From Lachancea thermotolerans CBS 6340 (Eukaryota; Ascomycota; Saccharomycetes; Saccharomycetales; Saccharomycetaceae): a stretch of 64,000 nucleotides of DNA. Of this stretch, positions 27,211 through 36,711 are shown piece by piece. Both the position numbers and the translations under genes were made by a program. The notes under the pieces were generated by a model, which worked only from the letters and a program-made list of their open reading frames with translations, searched no databases and was not told the DNA's origin. The stretch lies in assembly GCF_000142805.1 (NCBI RefSeq), contig NC_013079.1:682001-746000 (forward strand), in the 5' to 3' direction. Position 1 is the stretch's first letter; each line of letters starts with the position of its first letter.

Positions 27211-27978
27211 ATGTCGCGAGAGTTTCATGTGGACGAAAATGTTTCGACTAAGCAGTTGAATCACCAATCTACGTCCCTTGTAATACCGCAGCTTGCAAGG
27301 ACCAGAATTCACAATTCTATGTACTACAAGATCAACCTCGACCCAGCATCTCTGCGAGGCGATACCATGGTCCAACTGTCTAAGACAATGATGCGCGACT
27401 TTGGCACGTGTCGTGACAATGCGCGCCGTATGGCATTGGTCTGCGGCGGCGTTGAGTTCAAGTGCTTGCTAATGAAGCTAGTTCATCTAAGGCCTCAATG
27501 GGGCCAGATTGTCACCATATTGCAAAAGGGAAACGAGCGGTCGTCAAAGTTTGACAACAAATATTTGGTGGTTCTTGTCCTCGTCTATCTGCGAATACAA
27601 TACTACTTTTTGCCGGACACCTCTGATGAGGAGAAGGTGACTGGCGTCCTTAATCTCAATAAGCGGGGAAGTGTCAGTTCTGGAACCTTGCGGGGCCTCT
27701 TTAGGATCTACTTGAGTGATTATCGTAAGGTCAAGTCAATTAACCTAGAAACAGACTACTGGTATAACTCTGCTAGCAAAGTGCCAAAGACACTCCACAT
27801 CGATGAAGTGGTGGACTGGCTCTGCACCCAGGATCAAATATGGGGGATTCCTCTAGGCAGGTGTCAATGGTGCAATATATTCAAAGAGACTAGTAGTGAG
27901 GAAGAAAGCAGTGATGGTAGTAGCGACAACAGTGGCGACGAAAGTGCAGAGGAAGACAGCGATAATGCAAGTAGCTAA
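27211..27978 (+). CDS. PRP38: Pre-mRNA splicing factor Prp38
   Basis: A 255-residue protein (S. cerevisiae Prp38, 242). Prp38 is a U4/U6.U5 tri-snRNP protein required for spliceosome activation. The PRP38 domain covers most of the protein. Segments shared with S. cerevisiae include QSTSLVIPQLARTRIHNSMY, GVEFKCLLMKL and HIDEVVDWL followed by IWGIPLGRCQW. The last 35 residues are an acidic Ser/Glu/Asp tail, also present in S. cerevisiae. Confidence 0.96.
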   Translation: MSREFHVDENVSTKQLNHQSTSLVIPQLARTRIHNSMYYKINLDPASLRGDTMVQLSKTMMRDFGTCRDNARRMALVCGGVEFKCLLMKLVHLRPQWGQIVTILQKGNERSSKFDNKYLVVLVLVYLRIQYYFLPDTSDEEKVTGVLNLNKRGSVSSGTLRGLFRIYLSDYRKVKSINLETDYWYNSASKVPKTLHIDEVVDWLCTQDQIWGIPLGRCQWCNIFKETSSEEESSDGSSDNSGDESAEEDSDNASS

Positions 27979-28144
27979 GATCTAGTTCCATCTTTTGCAA
28001 ACGACATAGTGCGCACCTACAAAAAGGCTCAACTAAAGAAAGCAGTACCAACACACAGCTTGTGTGTGCCGAAAAAAGCGTCCCATTGGCTTGAATTAAT
28101 ATGATTTTGAATTATACATGCATACGTCGAAGTGCCGCTCACCA

Positions 28145-28564
28145 TCAAAGGGCCCTCTTTGGCCTCTTGACTGGGCCCCCGTTTGAGTCCATCCTTCTCT
28201 TCTTGTTATGGTCGTTAGTGACCTTCCCCGTGCGTCTCAACCGATTGAGGTGTCTTTCGTCTACTAGTAACGTATCCAAGTTCAGCGAGTCTGGCAGGAT
28301 TATCTGCCGAATGGTATTGCCACGGATATTGATATACTGTAACGACGTTGTTTTTTGTTCAGAGTTGCGTTGGCCTCCACTCAGGAACACACTAGCGACT
28401 GCGCTGTTTCCGGATTTGTTAGGAAGCGATAGCTTGACATCCGTAAGAGTAGCATTCATTTGAGGCGACACAGTTTGCAGCGTTCCCCACACCGTTGTTC
28501 CATTCTTCAGCTCTATAGTGACTTGCTCATTGCGCAGTTTCATCAAAAAGTGTACCAGCTTCAT
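28145..28564 (-). CDS. SMD1: Core Sm protein SmD1
   Basis: A 139-residue Sm protein (S. cerevisiae Smd1, 146). It forms part of the heptameric ring on U1, U2, U4 and U5 snRNAs and on the telomerase RNA. Sm1 motif is in [20 protein letters not shown] (residues 11-30) and Sm2 in [14 protein letters not shown]. Between them is an insertion typical of yeast SmD1. The C-terminus is basic ([17 protein letters not shown]) in place of the animal RG repeats and may aid nuclear import. Confidence 0.96.
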   Translation of the reverse strand: MKLVHFLMKLRNEQVTIELKNGTTVWGTLQTVSPQMNATLTDVKLSLPNKSGNSAVASVFLSGGQRNSEQKTTSLQYINIRGNTIRQIILPDSLNLDTLLVDERHLNRLRRTGKVTNDHNKKRRMDSNGGPVKRPKRAL

Positions 28565-29256
28565 CTCTTATGTATTGTGAAGCTGATTGTATATTTCGTT
28601 CTAATGATGAAGAATCAAGGTTTCTTAAATTTTTCAAAGCTACTATTAAAGTTGAGGGCGTCCTAGAGTTAAAGAAACTGAATGCAAATAGGAAGATAAC
28701 CTGAGCTTATTTCTCTGAAATTTAAACTCATACGGAGCGTGCCTACTGAAGGGGTTTGTGCGTGATGCTTGTTAGAGCGTTCAGGCCACTCAAAAATGAA
28801 CTTGGGTGATGAAGTTTGGTACAAATTGTCCTAAAGGCACAGTGCCTGTACAGCAGGGTTGCATGATTTCGTAGCGGGTCAAGCCTTCCCTGCACACGCT
28901 AGTTTGCCGTCGAGATGCTTTTGGGCTCAGACGCCTCTCCAAAAGCCTACATAATATAACTTGGAGCTTGGCCTTCCCTCGTAGCTCCACGGCCGCCTCC
29001 AATTATGACGCTGATAACAAGAAAAATCCAAGAAGAGCACTGTAAGCACTTTTAGATGGCAACACCTGCGCATAGTGATATGCGTTTCATTTAAGCCTGC
29101 TCTCAGGGTGCTATGTTCCCCTGAACTTAGCAAAAAGCCCGACTTAAATTGGACTTAAGGCCGCTTCGAATAGGTTGTCGCTAAGCGAGTGCATCGCGTT
29201 AAGCAGCACGCACCATTTTGAAGTAGCTTTTCTATTCTTCAAGCGTCTGCGAATTC
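28565..29256. other. Divergent SMD1/Mpv17-family intergenic region
   Basis: 692 bp without a convincing gene. A GTGATGA resembling a snoRNA C box occurs at 28806-28812, but no D box follows at a suitable distance. The region presumably contains two divergent promoters. Confidence 0.4.
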
Positions 29257-30048
29257 ATGTTATTCTTTCGTGATAAGTTTATCGTTATCGCATATGTCCG
29301 TTATATTAAAAATCGTATTTATATAAACGCATTAACGAAATTAAAAACCACCGCGCATGGGCTCCGTAACATGAGTGTAGCCAGCATGTCCGTTCAAACA
29401 CGCCAAATTAGCATTGCCGCTAGGTACAATGTTCTTCTTACAAAGTACCCGCTATTAACCAAGATGGTAACTGGTGCAGTGCTCAGTGCGCTAAGTGAAC
29501 TTGTAAGTCAATTCACTACTGCATCGAAAACACAAGATAAGGATGAGAAGCAACTGAGTATCTTGCAGAAGTTGGCGAGTGCCTTGCAGAAGCCACGTTA
29601 TCGGAAGCTCCTCTCGATGTTCTTGTACGGAGGTCTTGTTAACGCTCCGATCAATCACTTCTGTTACGGCTGGATAACCCGCTTCACGAGTCGCAACGTG
29701 GCCCCAAAATGGAAACGCATGGCCCAGTTATGCGGCTCCTGGTTTATTGTGAGTCCTGTTCAGGTGTTTTTCCTTGTCATCGCCCTTACGCTGGTCAACT
29801 TAGATCAGGGTGCTTCTAAGCTGTCTCAAAAGCTAGACGCAGTGAAGTCCAGCCTCCGGAGTAAATATGGACCAATGCTATCGAGCAGTGTGATAAGTGC
29901 CACTGCATTTGTGTCTATTGCACAACAGTTCATCGCACCAGAGAAGTGGTCGGTATTCTTCAGTTTTGCGTATGCTGCTTTGAACACGGGCCAGAACATA
30001 TACTTAAAACGAGGTGCCAAGGACAGTAGCAAAGAACGCGCAGAGTAA
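29257..30048 (+). CDS. Mpv17/PMP22-family membrane protein
   Basis: Open frame of 263 residues. The first 38 codons are very AT-rich and unlike the rest, so translation may well begin at the ATG at 29371, giving 225 residues. The protein resembles the Mpv17/PMP22 family of small four-spanners of mitochondrial inner membrane or peroxisome. The pattern YxxLLTKYPLLTKMVTGAVL, then FLYGGLVNAPINHFCYGWI, then WFIVSPVQVFFLV and the final FSFAYAALNTGQNIYL follow the family layout. It is distinct from Sym1 and I cannot assign a one-to-one S. cerevisiae counterpart. It lies where S. cerevisiae has only the dubious ORF YGR073C. Confidence 0.7.
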   Translation: MLFFRDKFIVIAYVRYIKNRIYINALTKLKTTAHGLRNMSVASMSVQTRQISIAARYNVLLTKYPLLTKMVTGAVLSALSELVSQFTTASKTQDKDEKQLSILQKLASALQKPRYRKLLSMFLYGGLVNAPINHFCYGWITRFTSRNVAPKWKRMAQLCGSWFIVSPVQVFFLVIALTLVNLDQGASKLSQKLDAVKSSLRSKYGPMLSSSVISATAFVSIAQQFIAPEKWSVFFSFAYAALNTGQNIYLKRGAKDSSKERAE

Positions 30049-30135
30049 TCCCAAGGAATTAACGTTTGTAAGCAGTACATACCCCGAGAGGCGAGGATTC
30101 CCTTCAAATCAAGTTGCTAACGCACCACTCTCCGC

Positions 30136-31311
30136 TCACTCGTTAGACTCTTTCTTTTGGGGCTTCGGCTTTGGCTTTGTTTTGGGCACACTTTTATCGC
30201 TGGAAGCATCTGCAGTTTTGTCCTTGGCCTCATTTTTCTTCTTGTTTTTAGAGTTTGGCCGCTTATTCTTGTTCTTCTTGGCTGCTTTACCTTTAGCCTT
30301 AACAGAAGCCGCTTTGCTAACATTGGCGTCTGCAGGATTTGCTGAATTTGCGGCTGCAGCCTTCTTCTCTTTGATTTCGGACTTCTTTTTGATCCTTTCT
30401 CTTCTTTGCAATTCTCGTCTGCCCGCAGCTTCGATTATTACCATGTTCTGCTTCTCTTGGCTAGTGCTTGCAGTTGTGCTTTGAGGCCTTTTCTTTTTGA
30501 CTTCCGTCCCCTCAGTAGCGGCTTTATTCTTCTTCTTCTTCTTTTTCTTCTTCGCCTTTGTCGTTTCCTTCGCCACCTGCCCAGCCAGTGCAATCATAGC
30601 CTTTTCGCCCTGGGCTTTAACCCGTGCCTCTTCTTCCAGCTTGCGGCGAAGCGCCTTTTCAAGCGGCATGATGACACTTAGATCTGCATATTGATATTCT
30701 TGCTTGTGATTTTCTAAAAGGTCTAAGGACTTTAAGAACGTCTGGAATGTCCTGTCCTGTTCAATGGTCCCCTCAATTAAATCCTTGGTCTTTCTTAAGC
30801 CCTTGCTTTCTTCGGTTCTAAGTTTTTTCAAGTAAGGGCTCAGTGTAACTGTGGGAACCATGGAGTTGTTGGTATCGTCCACGAAGGTAACGGCGCTGAC
30901 TGATTTAGCGAAAAATTGCAGCTTTTCGGCTTCATTGAAGGTCATGTAAGCTCGAGAGTAAGTCGGCAGCTTGAAGGGTTTTCTGGAAAAGTGCCCTTTG
31001 AAGAAGTAACGGTCCTCAACGTGTTGCTGCAAAAAATCCGAGCCTACCGCCGCAGAAACAGTGTCGAAAAACTGCTCCTCCATTAAATTGGGCGGCAGTT
31101 GCCGCAACACTAGCTTATATTGAGCCGAGGAGCGAACAGCGGCATCTTTCGACTTTCTGTACTTCTTCTTTGATTTAGAATTAGTGCTAGTATTAAGTCC
31201 GACTGCTTCTGGTTTGGGCTTCTTAGGGGTCTGGTGACCTTTTCCAGCCTGTTTCCGCCCTTGATGCTTTTTCAGGTTTTGCTCAGCTCCATTTTGGGGC
31301 CTTTCATCCAT
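30136..31311 (-). CDS. UPF3: Nonsense-mediated decay factor Upf3
   Basis: A 391-residue protein (S. cerevisiae Upf3, 387). It binds Upf2 and bridges Upf1 to premature stop recognition in mRNA decay. The Smg4/UPF3 RNP-like domain lies at about residues 66-200 (YKLVLRQLPPNLMEEQFFDT, then RAYMTFNEAEKLQFF). The C-terminal half is extremely Lys-rich, with a run of ten Lys near residue 255 and repeated KKKNK stretches that act as nuclear or nucleolar signals in S. cerevisiae. It is collinear with SMD1 as in YGR074W-YGR072W and convergent with the Mpv17-family gene. Confidence 0.92.
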   Translation of the reverse strand: MDERPQNGAEQNLKKHQGRKQAGKGHQTPKKPKPEAVGLNTSTNSKSKKKYRKSKDAAVRSSAQYKLVLRQLPPNLMEEQFFDTVSAAVGSDFLQQHVEDRYFFKGHFSRKPFKLPTYSRAYMTFNEAEKLQFFAKSVSAVTFVDDTNNSMVPTVTLSPYLKKLRTEESKGLRKTKDLIEGTIEQDRTFQTFLKSLDLLENHKQEYQYADLSVIMPLEKALRRKLEEEARVKAQGEKAMIALAGQVAKETTKAKKKKKKKKNKAATEGTEVKKKRPQSTTASTSQEKQNMVIIEAAGRRELQRRERIKKKSEIKEKKAAAANSANPADANVSKAASVKAKGKAAKKNKNKRPNSKNKKKNEAKDKTADASSDKSVPKTKPKPKPQKKESNE

Positions 31312-31440
31312 GGTCTGTCCGCGCTATCGGCCAAGGTGAAGGTTATTGTGAAGTCAGATTAATTTTTCAATAAAGGTCTATTCATCATCAGGTAAAGACA
31401 TCGAGCCTAAAGGGCTTCGCATACTGAGATCCAAGACGCT

Positions 31441-32823
31441 ATGGAAGGTGATTCTTTGAAACAATTCTTTGTCGAGGTATCTAAGGGGGACCTTTCCCTT
31501 TTAAACGTTATACTGGAGCAGAATGGTACGCTGATAGCTCGACTACAATTGGTGCTCCAAAAATATGACTCCGATGAAGACATAGAGGCGCTTGTAGAAA
31601 AGCAAAAGTTACATGGTGGTTCCTGGACGAGATTTAATATATTAATGACTAGCTTCTTAAAGCTTTGCAGAGACCTAAACCCATGGTCTTTGTGGGAAAG
31701 TTCGGACCTGATCTACACATACTACCAAGACTTGACCAACTGCCTATTGAATGACTCCTTTCCTGTCGATAATCTCGTAACACTATTCCAAACAACAACA
31801 GAATACATTGTTCCACTTTCCAGACAGCTAGACGCAAATTATCTTGCCCTAGGCACTCGCCAGCATCAATTCCTTGCGCATGTTTCTTCAATTATAACGA
31901 AGCTATTTAACAGCATAAAGCCTCGCTTCGAGGAGCCTGCCGTTAGCTTCGAAAGTCTTCCGCGGAAACAGCAGATTTTATTGTACACTGCTAACAAATT
32001 GAACAACATCTACATGCGCATAGACTCGTCTTCCTCGTGCGCTAATATTTTCAAAAATGTTAAACCAAAATCTGCTATCCAGCATTTCTCACAGTTTCCA
32101 TTGCGTGAGCAAGTGGAGTACCGTTATCTGCTAGGACGTTATTATCTTCTCAACCATCGCGTGTCCAACGCATTTCATCAGTTAAACAGCGCGTTTGGCA
32201 TGCTGATTACGACTTACAGGAGCAAAGAGTGTCCGCCTGCAGTTCAAAGAAACTTACAAAGAATTCTCAAGTACTTGCTACCAGCTGGCATTCTTTTTGG
32301 CAAAATGCCATCTATCCAGTTCTGCGCACAACTAAGTCAGAATCTTGCTTCTAGCTATCAGCAGTTAGCAACTGCAGTCAAAACTGGAAATTTCGCTAGC
32401 TTTCATAATTGGTTAAACGAAAACGAGGCCGTGCTGAGGCGGCAAAACCTACTTATACTACTGCTAGAGAAAGTTCCTCTTCTGATCTATCGCAACCTGG
32501 TACGGCGTGTGGTAATTGACTTCTGCTTCCCTCAAACTCTGAACAAGATATCTTATGAAATTCTAGAACACGCGCTTGCTATGTCATTGGGCAATCCGCC
32601 GCTTTCTAAGCCGATCTATACCGCTATAAATGTGCCGGAGGACATTCCCAACGTACTCGAGACCCTTGTAAATCTCACGTTGCTGAAGGCGAACTGCTTT
32701 CCACTTAGCAAACAGTGTGTTTTTCCCAAGACACAGAACATTAACGATATCTTTCCTGAAGTTAACAGGAGGCTCGTTGCCCTCTATCCGCTTAACGCAG
32801 AAGATGCGTGGCTAGACGATTAG
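31441..32823 (+). CDS. CSN12: PCI-domain protein Csn12
   Basis: A 460-residue protein of the Thp1/PCID2/Csn12 group (S. cerevisiae Csn12, 423). In S. cerevisiae it associates with the COP9 signalosome-like complex and with Thp3 in transcription elongation and splicing. The PCI region is clear: VEYRYLLGRYYLLNHRVSNA near 225-245, LQRILKYLLPAGILFGKMPS near 275-295, and NENEAVLRRQNLLILLLEKV then LVRRVV near 335-360. Its S. cerevisiae counterpart (YJR084W) lies in another gene order. The next ORF begins only 7 bases after the stop. Confidence 0.88.
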   Translation: MEGDSLKQFFVEVSKGDLSLLNVILEQNGTLIARLQLVLQKYDSDEDIEALVEKQKLHGGSWTRFNILMTSFLKLCRDLNPWSLWESSDLIYTYYQDLTNCLLNDSFPVDNLVTLFQTTTEYIVPLSRQLDANYLALGTRQHQFLAHVSSIITKLFNSIKPRFEEPAVSFESLPRKQQILLYTANKLNNIYMRIDSSSSCANIFKNVKPKSAIQHFSQFPLREQVEYRYLLGRYYLLNHRVSNAFHQLNSAFGMLITTYRSKECPPAVQRNLQRILKYLLPAGILFGKMPSIQFCAQLSQNLASSYQQLATAVKTGNFASFHNWLNENEAVLRRQNLLILLLEKVPLLIYRNLVRRVVIDFCFPQTLNKISYEILEHALAMSLGNPPLSKPIYTAINVPEDIPNVLETLVNLTLLKANCFPLSKQCVFPKTQNINDIFPEVNRRLVALYPLNAEDAWLDD

Positions 32824-32830
32824 CCTACAA

Positions 32831-33094
32831 ATGTTAAATAGATACTTCCACTGCGCTCGTGAGCCGAGATTTCAAACACAGCGACGATTTAAATCAACAA
32901 TCACGAGGGCCCTGATTTCGGGCACTAATGAAAATTTGTTGAAGTATCACGAATTCAAGCAAGGAACGGGTTCAAAAGTGGACAGAAGCCAGGTGTCACA
33001 GCGCTTTATCGAACTTCTGAACATTCACTCGAAGACCACACCCCTCGTTAAACGGGCAAGAACCTCAAAAACGAGAAATTTGATAGAGAAATAA
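32831..33094 (+). CDS. Small basic protein, probably mitochondrial, unknown
   Basis: An 87-residue ORF on the same strand as CSN12 and SIT4, starting 7 bases after CSN12 stops and ending 39 bases before the SIT4 ATG. I do not recognise the family. The first 25 residues are Arg-rich without acidic residues except one Glu, and QRRFKST looks like a mitochondrial processing site. The whole protein is basic, with SKTTPLVKRARTSKTRN near the end, as in small mitochondrial ribosomal proteins. If real, its promoter must lie inside CSN12 and the SIT4 promoter inside this ORF, unusually tight for a yeast. A chance ORF cannot be excluded. Confidence 0.5.
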   Translation: MLNRYFHCAREPRFQTQRRFKSTITRALISGTNENLLKYHEFKQGTGSKVDRSQVSQRFIELLNIHSKTTPLVKRARTSKTRNLIEK

Positions 33095-33133
33095 AGCCTG
33101 AAAGGACCTGGAACTACAAAGTACGTGCTGACA

Positions 33134-34063
33134 ATGGTGGAAAGAGGTCCCGACCAATGGCTGGAGAAGATTAAGAAATGCCAGTCTCTGAGCGAGAACG
33201 AGATGAAGCAGTTGTGTGAAATGGTGAAGGAACTTCTGATGGAGGAGTCAAACATTCAGCCCGTGCAGACGCCTGTTACGGTATGTGGCGATATCCACGG
33301 TCAGTTTCACGATCTGCTCGAGCTTTTTCGGACCGCGGGCGGATTTCCAGATCAGGTGAATTACATCTTTCTTGGAGACTACGTGGATCGTGGCTACTAC
33401 AGCTTGGAGACGTTCACACTCCTGATGTGCTTAAAAGTTAGGTATCCCTCGCGGTTGACGCTGGTGCGGGGCAATCACGAGTCGCGCCAAATCACACAGG
33501 TATATGGTTTCTACGAGGAGTGCCTGAACAAGTACGGCTCTACCACAGTGTGGAAGTATTGCTGCCAAGTTTTCGACTTTTTGACTCTTGCTGCGATCAT
33601 CGACGGCAAAATCCTCTGCGTGCATGGTGGTCTTTCGCCTGAAATCCGCATGCTAGATCAGATCCGTGTGCTCTCGCGTGCACAGGAAGTACCACACGAA
33701 GGTGGGTTCTCTGACCTGCTGTGGAGTGACCCCGATAACGTTGACGCGTGGCAGGTGTCGCCCAGAGGCGCCGGTTGGCTGTTCGGAAGCAAGGTGGCAC
33801 GCGAGTTCAACCACGTTAATGGACTGAACTTAATCGCACGCGCCCACCAGCTGGTCATGGAGGGGTTTAAATACCACTTTCCGGAGAAAGATGTAGTAAC
33901 CGTGTGGTCTGCGCCGAACTACTGCTACCGATGCGGCAATGTTGCTAGTGTCATGAAGGTTGACGAGGATCTTGAACCCACTTTCAAGATCTTCTCTGCG
34001 GTTCCCGATGACTACATTCAAGAAACAAACCACAACAATCAACGAGGCGGGTACTTTTTATAG
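33134..34063 (+). CDS. SIT4: PP2A-like serine/threonine phosphatase Sit4 (PP6)
   Basis: 309 residues from the ATG at 33134 (S. cerevisiae Sit4, 311). Catalytic subunit of the PP6-type phosphatase that acts with SAP proteins and Tap42 in TORC1 signalling and G1/S progression. The N-terminus [17 protein letters not shown] matches Sit4 rather than Pph3 or Pph21. Metal-binding motifs GDIHGQ, GDYVDRG and GNHESR are intact, as are the downstream His residues ([19 protein letters not shown]). The C-terminal GYFL ends in the Leu that is carboxymethylated in PP2A-type enzymes. It begins the block collinear with YDL047W-YDL030W. Confidence 0.97.
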   Translation: MVERGPDQWLEKIKKCQSLSENEMKQLCEMVKELLMEESNIQPVQTPVTVCGDIHGQFHDLLELFRTAGGFPDQVNYIFLGDYVDRGYYSLETFTLLMCLKVRYPSRLTLVRGNHESRQITQVYGFYEECLNKYGSTTVWKYCCQVFDFLTLAAIIDGKILCVHGGLSPEIRMLDQIRVLSRAQEVPHEGGFSDLLWSDPDNVDAWQVSPRGAGWLFGSKVAREFNHVNGLNLIARAHQLVMEGFKYHFPEKDVVTVWSAPNYCYRCGNVASVMKVDEDLEPTFKIFSAVPDDYIQETNHNNQRGGYFL

Positions 34064-34688
34064 TTCCCACGCGCGCCCGACCCGACCCCCACTGGATTCC
34101 GGTCACCTTCGCCCTGCTTACAAGGCTTGCCCACAATGTACAATAATGATCCTGGCATACAAGACTCAATCCTAATTCTGTTTTTATAGCGACGAATTGA
34201 CGACCTCCATACCAATTTTTTCCATATATAAAACTCTACGCAATGTCGCAGGAAGTAACTGGCATACAAGAATAGCTCCAGCGATCTGTGGCTGCAGCAG
34301 CGACAATGCCCAGGTCTTTGTCGTTTTCCGTGGCCAGCATTCTTCTCATTTATGTCCTTGTCGCCACGATTTGCGAGCTTTCGTACACAAAGACTTTCAA
34401 CCAAGTGAGCCTGAAAGCGCAAGAGAGAAACGGCTCAAAGAACAGCCAACTCAGGAGCCACCAGATACCATGCAGCGTCTTAAGCCCTACCTATTGGTCT
34501 TTCATGACTTTGCTCTGCCCCAGACCCATTAGTCGTGTCATACGAAACATAACTGTTGATCTTTGTGCTAGGGGGTAAATTGCCCCAGCTAAACTAAATT
34601 TATAGTACTCGCGTGCCACTCGGAAGAGCAGTTTAAGTGACCAAAAGACGCTACTAATCGGTGATTCTTTTAATTGAACCTTTGCAGA
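34064..34688. other. SIT4-NPC2 intergenic region with a weak small ORF
   Basis: 625 bp. The only noteworthy content is a 90-codon ORF from ATG 34306 to 34578 with a single hydrophobic segment near its N-terminus (SFSVASILLIYVLVATIC). I do not recognise it and its second half is not obviously protein-like. The rest looks like 3' flank and the NPC2 promoter. Confidence 0.35.
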
Positions 34689-35213
34689 ATGACTAGAACC
34701 TTACAATTGTACCTCGCAGCGCTTTTGCTGGCGCTAGCGGCAGCTTCTCCCGTGTTCCCAGCATTTTTTGGTTTGCCGGGCACACGCTCACAAAACAAGC
34801 CAATTCCCGGAGACTCACCTCTTGAGCAGTGCGATGCCGACGACAAGCAGCTGCTGACCATTCAGCTGGTGAACCTGTTGCCCAACCCCCCTGTAAGAGG
34901 CGAAAACGTGACAGTCTCCGCGGCGGGCCATGTCAAGGAAACCATAAAAGAGGGCGCGTACGTGGATGTCGAGGTGCGTCTGGGCTACATCAAGCTGTTG
35001 ACGCAGACCTATGACCTCTGTGAAGAGCTCGAGAAAAACGACGTTGGCGGGCTCAAGTGCCCAATTGCTCCAGGCGACTACAAGATCGACAAAACCGTGG
35101 AGATCCCTCAGGAGGTGCCTCCAGGAAAGTACACTGTTCTGGCTAGAGCGTACACCGAGGATGATGACGAGATCACCTGCCTAAGTGGCGACATTTTCTT
35201 CCCATCCTATTAG
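34689..35213 (+). CDS. NPC2: Sterol-binding vacuolar protein Npc2
   Basis: 174 residues from the ATG at 34689 (S. cerevisiae Npc2, 173). A lumenal ML-domain protein that hands sterol to Ncr1 at the vacuole. A clear signal peptide occupies residues 1-20 ([20 protein letters not shown]). The ML domain follows with conserved Cys residues at [25 protein letters not shown] and ITCLSGD. An in-frame TTG lies 15 bases upstream; the ATG is preferred because it places the signal peptide correctly. Order SIT4-NPC2-MRP10-FAD1 follows YDL047W-YDL045C. Confidence 0.95.
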   Translation: MTRTLQLYLAALLLALAAASPVFPAFFGLPGTRSQNKPIPGDSPLEQCDADDKQLLTIQLVNLLPNPPVRGENVTVSAAGHVKETIKEGAYVDVEVRLGYIKLLTQTYDLCEELEKNDVGGLKCPIAPGDYKIDKTVEIPQEVPPGKYTVLARAYTEDDDEITCLSGDIFFPSY

Positions 35214-35494
35214 ATGTGGGGGAATGTCGCGCCGCAAGGACTAATCTATATTTTAGCGCAGTTCGTGCCCAGAAGGGCTCTGCCGGCCCCTACGCAATGT
35301 AGGCCCAAAGATTTGTAGACGTTGATGAAAAAAGACTGAAGAAAAGGAGTTACTGCGACAAGCTAACGCTACTTTCCGCAGACGGCTCCGTCTATACCAG
35401 TCACATGCTCTCACGCTTCAAATAATTATAATTAAAAGCTTTGATTTTGGCTTACAAACATGGAACTTGAGATAAGAGCGGACCTCCAGCAATA

Positions 35495-35974
35495 ATGACT
35501 ATGCTAACCAGAACGTTGTACCAAGCTTTACGCACTCCCGCCTTGTATAGAAAAGCTGCTTTGCCGCGCATGGCGGCGCTTTACTCTTCCCAGGGCGGAG
35601 AGCCCGTTGTGATCTCCGAGAAGGATGAGGTTAGGGTCAGACTAGAGCCCATCAAGCGTGCGGGCGAGACTCTAGAGAACAAGCGAGCGCGACTAGTTTA
35701 CCAGTCTCGTAAAAGAGGGATCTTGGAGACGGACCTGCTGTTGTCGAGGTTTGCAGCTAAATACCTGAGCTCTATGACCCCAGAGGAACTAGAAGAATAT
35801 GACGCCCTTCTTGACGAGCTTGACTGGGATATTTACTACTGGGCTACTAAAAATTATGCAATCACTCCCCTTCCGGAAAGGTTCAAGGATTCCAAGCTTC
35901 TGGCAAAGCTGCAGGACTTCAGCGAAAACAAAAACAAGGAGATCTTGAGAATGCCCAACCTGCACTCTAACTGA
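35495..35974 (+). CDS. SDH5: Succinate dehydrogenase assembly factor Sdh5/Emi5
   Basis: A 159-residue matrix protein (S. cerevisiae Sdh5, 162) required for covalent attachment of FAD to Sdh1. The presequence is basic (residues 1-28). The SdhE/SDHAF2 core includes [20 protein letters not shown] with the conserved RGxx[19 protein letters not shown] and [14 protein letters not shown]. It is the counterpart of YOL071W, interleaved here with the YDL-derived genes. The window therefore holds both this factor and Tcm62, two proteins linked to succinate dehydrogenase biogenesis. Confidence 0.96.
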   Translation: MTMLTRTLYQALRTPALYRKAALPRMAALYSSQGGEPVVISEKDEVRVRLEPIKRAGETLENKRARLVYQSRKRGILETDLLLSRFAAKYLSSMTPEELEEYDALLDELDWDIYYWATKNYAITPLPERFKDSKLLAKLQDFSENKNKEILRMPNLHSN

Positions 35975-36328
35975 TTTGGGTCAGTTTCATGGCTGCGCCG
36001 TCCGAATCTTACGATACATGCTCAGAGTGCTGCTTCTAGGAGCCGCAATTTTAAATACATGAACTTTTTTTTGGGAATACCAAAGTTAACTGTGGAACTC
36101 CATGCAACTGTACTATTGATGCTACATGCAAGGCTCTCTGGCAGCTCAAGCTGCGCTGGAGCGTTCGTCAGAGATAAGAGTCCGCGACTGGTGTTCTGTT
36201 GGAATATATAATCTTATACGAAATAGATGGAAAATTTTGGTGAAGTGCTAATCTCATAGAAGACATCGAGAGACCTTAAAGAGGTCCTAAGACAACTTGA
36301 CGAAGCTGATTCTTAGCCCAGTTACATT
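35975..36328. other. SDH5-MRP10 intergenic region
   Basis: 354 bp without an ORF or RNA gene that I can support. An oligo-T run near 36066 and AT-rich sequence just upstream of MRP10 are typical of yeast intergenic DNA. Confidence 0.4.
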
Positions 36329-36616
36329 ATGTCGGGTAAAGTCCCTGTATACAGATTACCGCCTTTGCCTAGGCTGAAGGTCAAGAAGCCTATAGTCCAG
36401 CAGGAAGCCAACAAGTGCCTTGTATTGATGTCAAACTTGCTGCAATGTTGGTCCTCCAATGGCCACATGAACCCCGTCTGCGAGAATCTGGTCAAGGACC
36501 TGAAGGCTTGCTCTTCCGAAAGTGCTATGGGAAAAAACTCCGGCGTTCAAAAGAGTAACATAAACTACCACGCAGCAAGACTGTATGACCGCGTTTCAGG
36601 CAAGCCCAACGACTAG
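36329..36616 (+). CDS. MRP10: Mitochondrial small ribosomal subunit protein mS37 (Mrp10)
   Basis: A 95-residue twin-Cys protein, the same length as S. cerevisiae Mrp10. Start [20 protein letters not shown] and end [19 protein letters not shown] are nearly identical to S. cerevisiae. The CHCH-type Cys residues lie at NKCLVLM, LQCWSS, PVCENL and KACSSE. Mrp10 is imported and oxidised by Mia40 before joining the mitochondrial small ribosomal subunit. It converges on FAD1 with 95 bp between stop codons. Confidence 0.97.
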   Translation: MSGKVPVYRLPPLPRLKVKKPIVQQEANKCLVLMSNLLQCWSSNGHMNPVCENLVKDLKACSSESAMGKNSGVQKSNINYHAARLYDRVSGKPND

Positions 36617-36711
36617 CACGCCAAATGCAGAAGCTCCGAGAGCCGGGACTTCTGCATCCCTCCTGTATATACCTTAAACTTTTCGCATTTTTAATTACCA
36701 ATAACGCTTTC

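Noticed and set aside
28806-28812. Box C-like GTGATGA, possible snoRNA
   Set aside because: No CTGA D box follows at a suitable distance and there is no terminal stem.
34575-34688. Possible intron joining the small ORF at 34306 in frame to NPC2
   Set aside because: There is a TACTAAT-like branch site and a CAG acceptor, and the frames would agree, but the donor GTAAAT is poor, the branch site is not TACTAAC, and the fusion would bury the NPC2 signal peptide behind a 90-residue extension.
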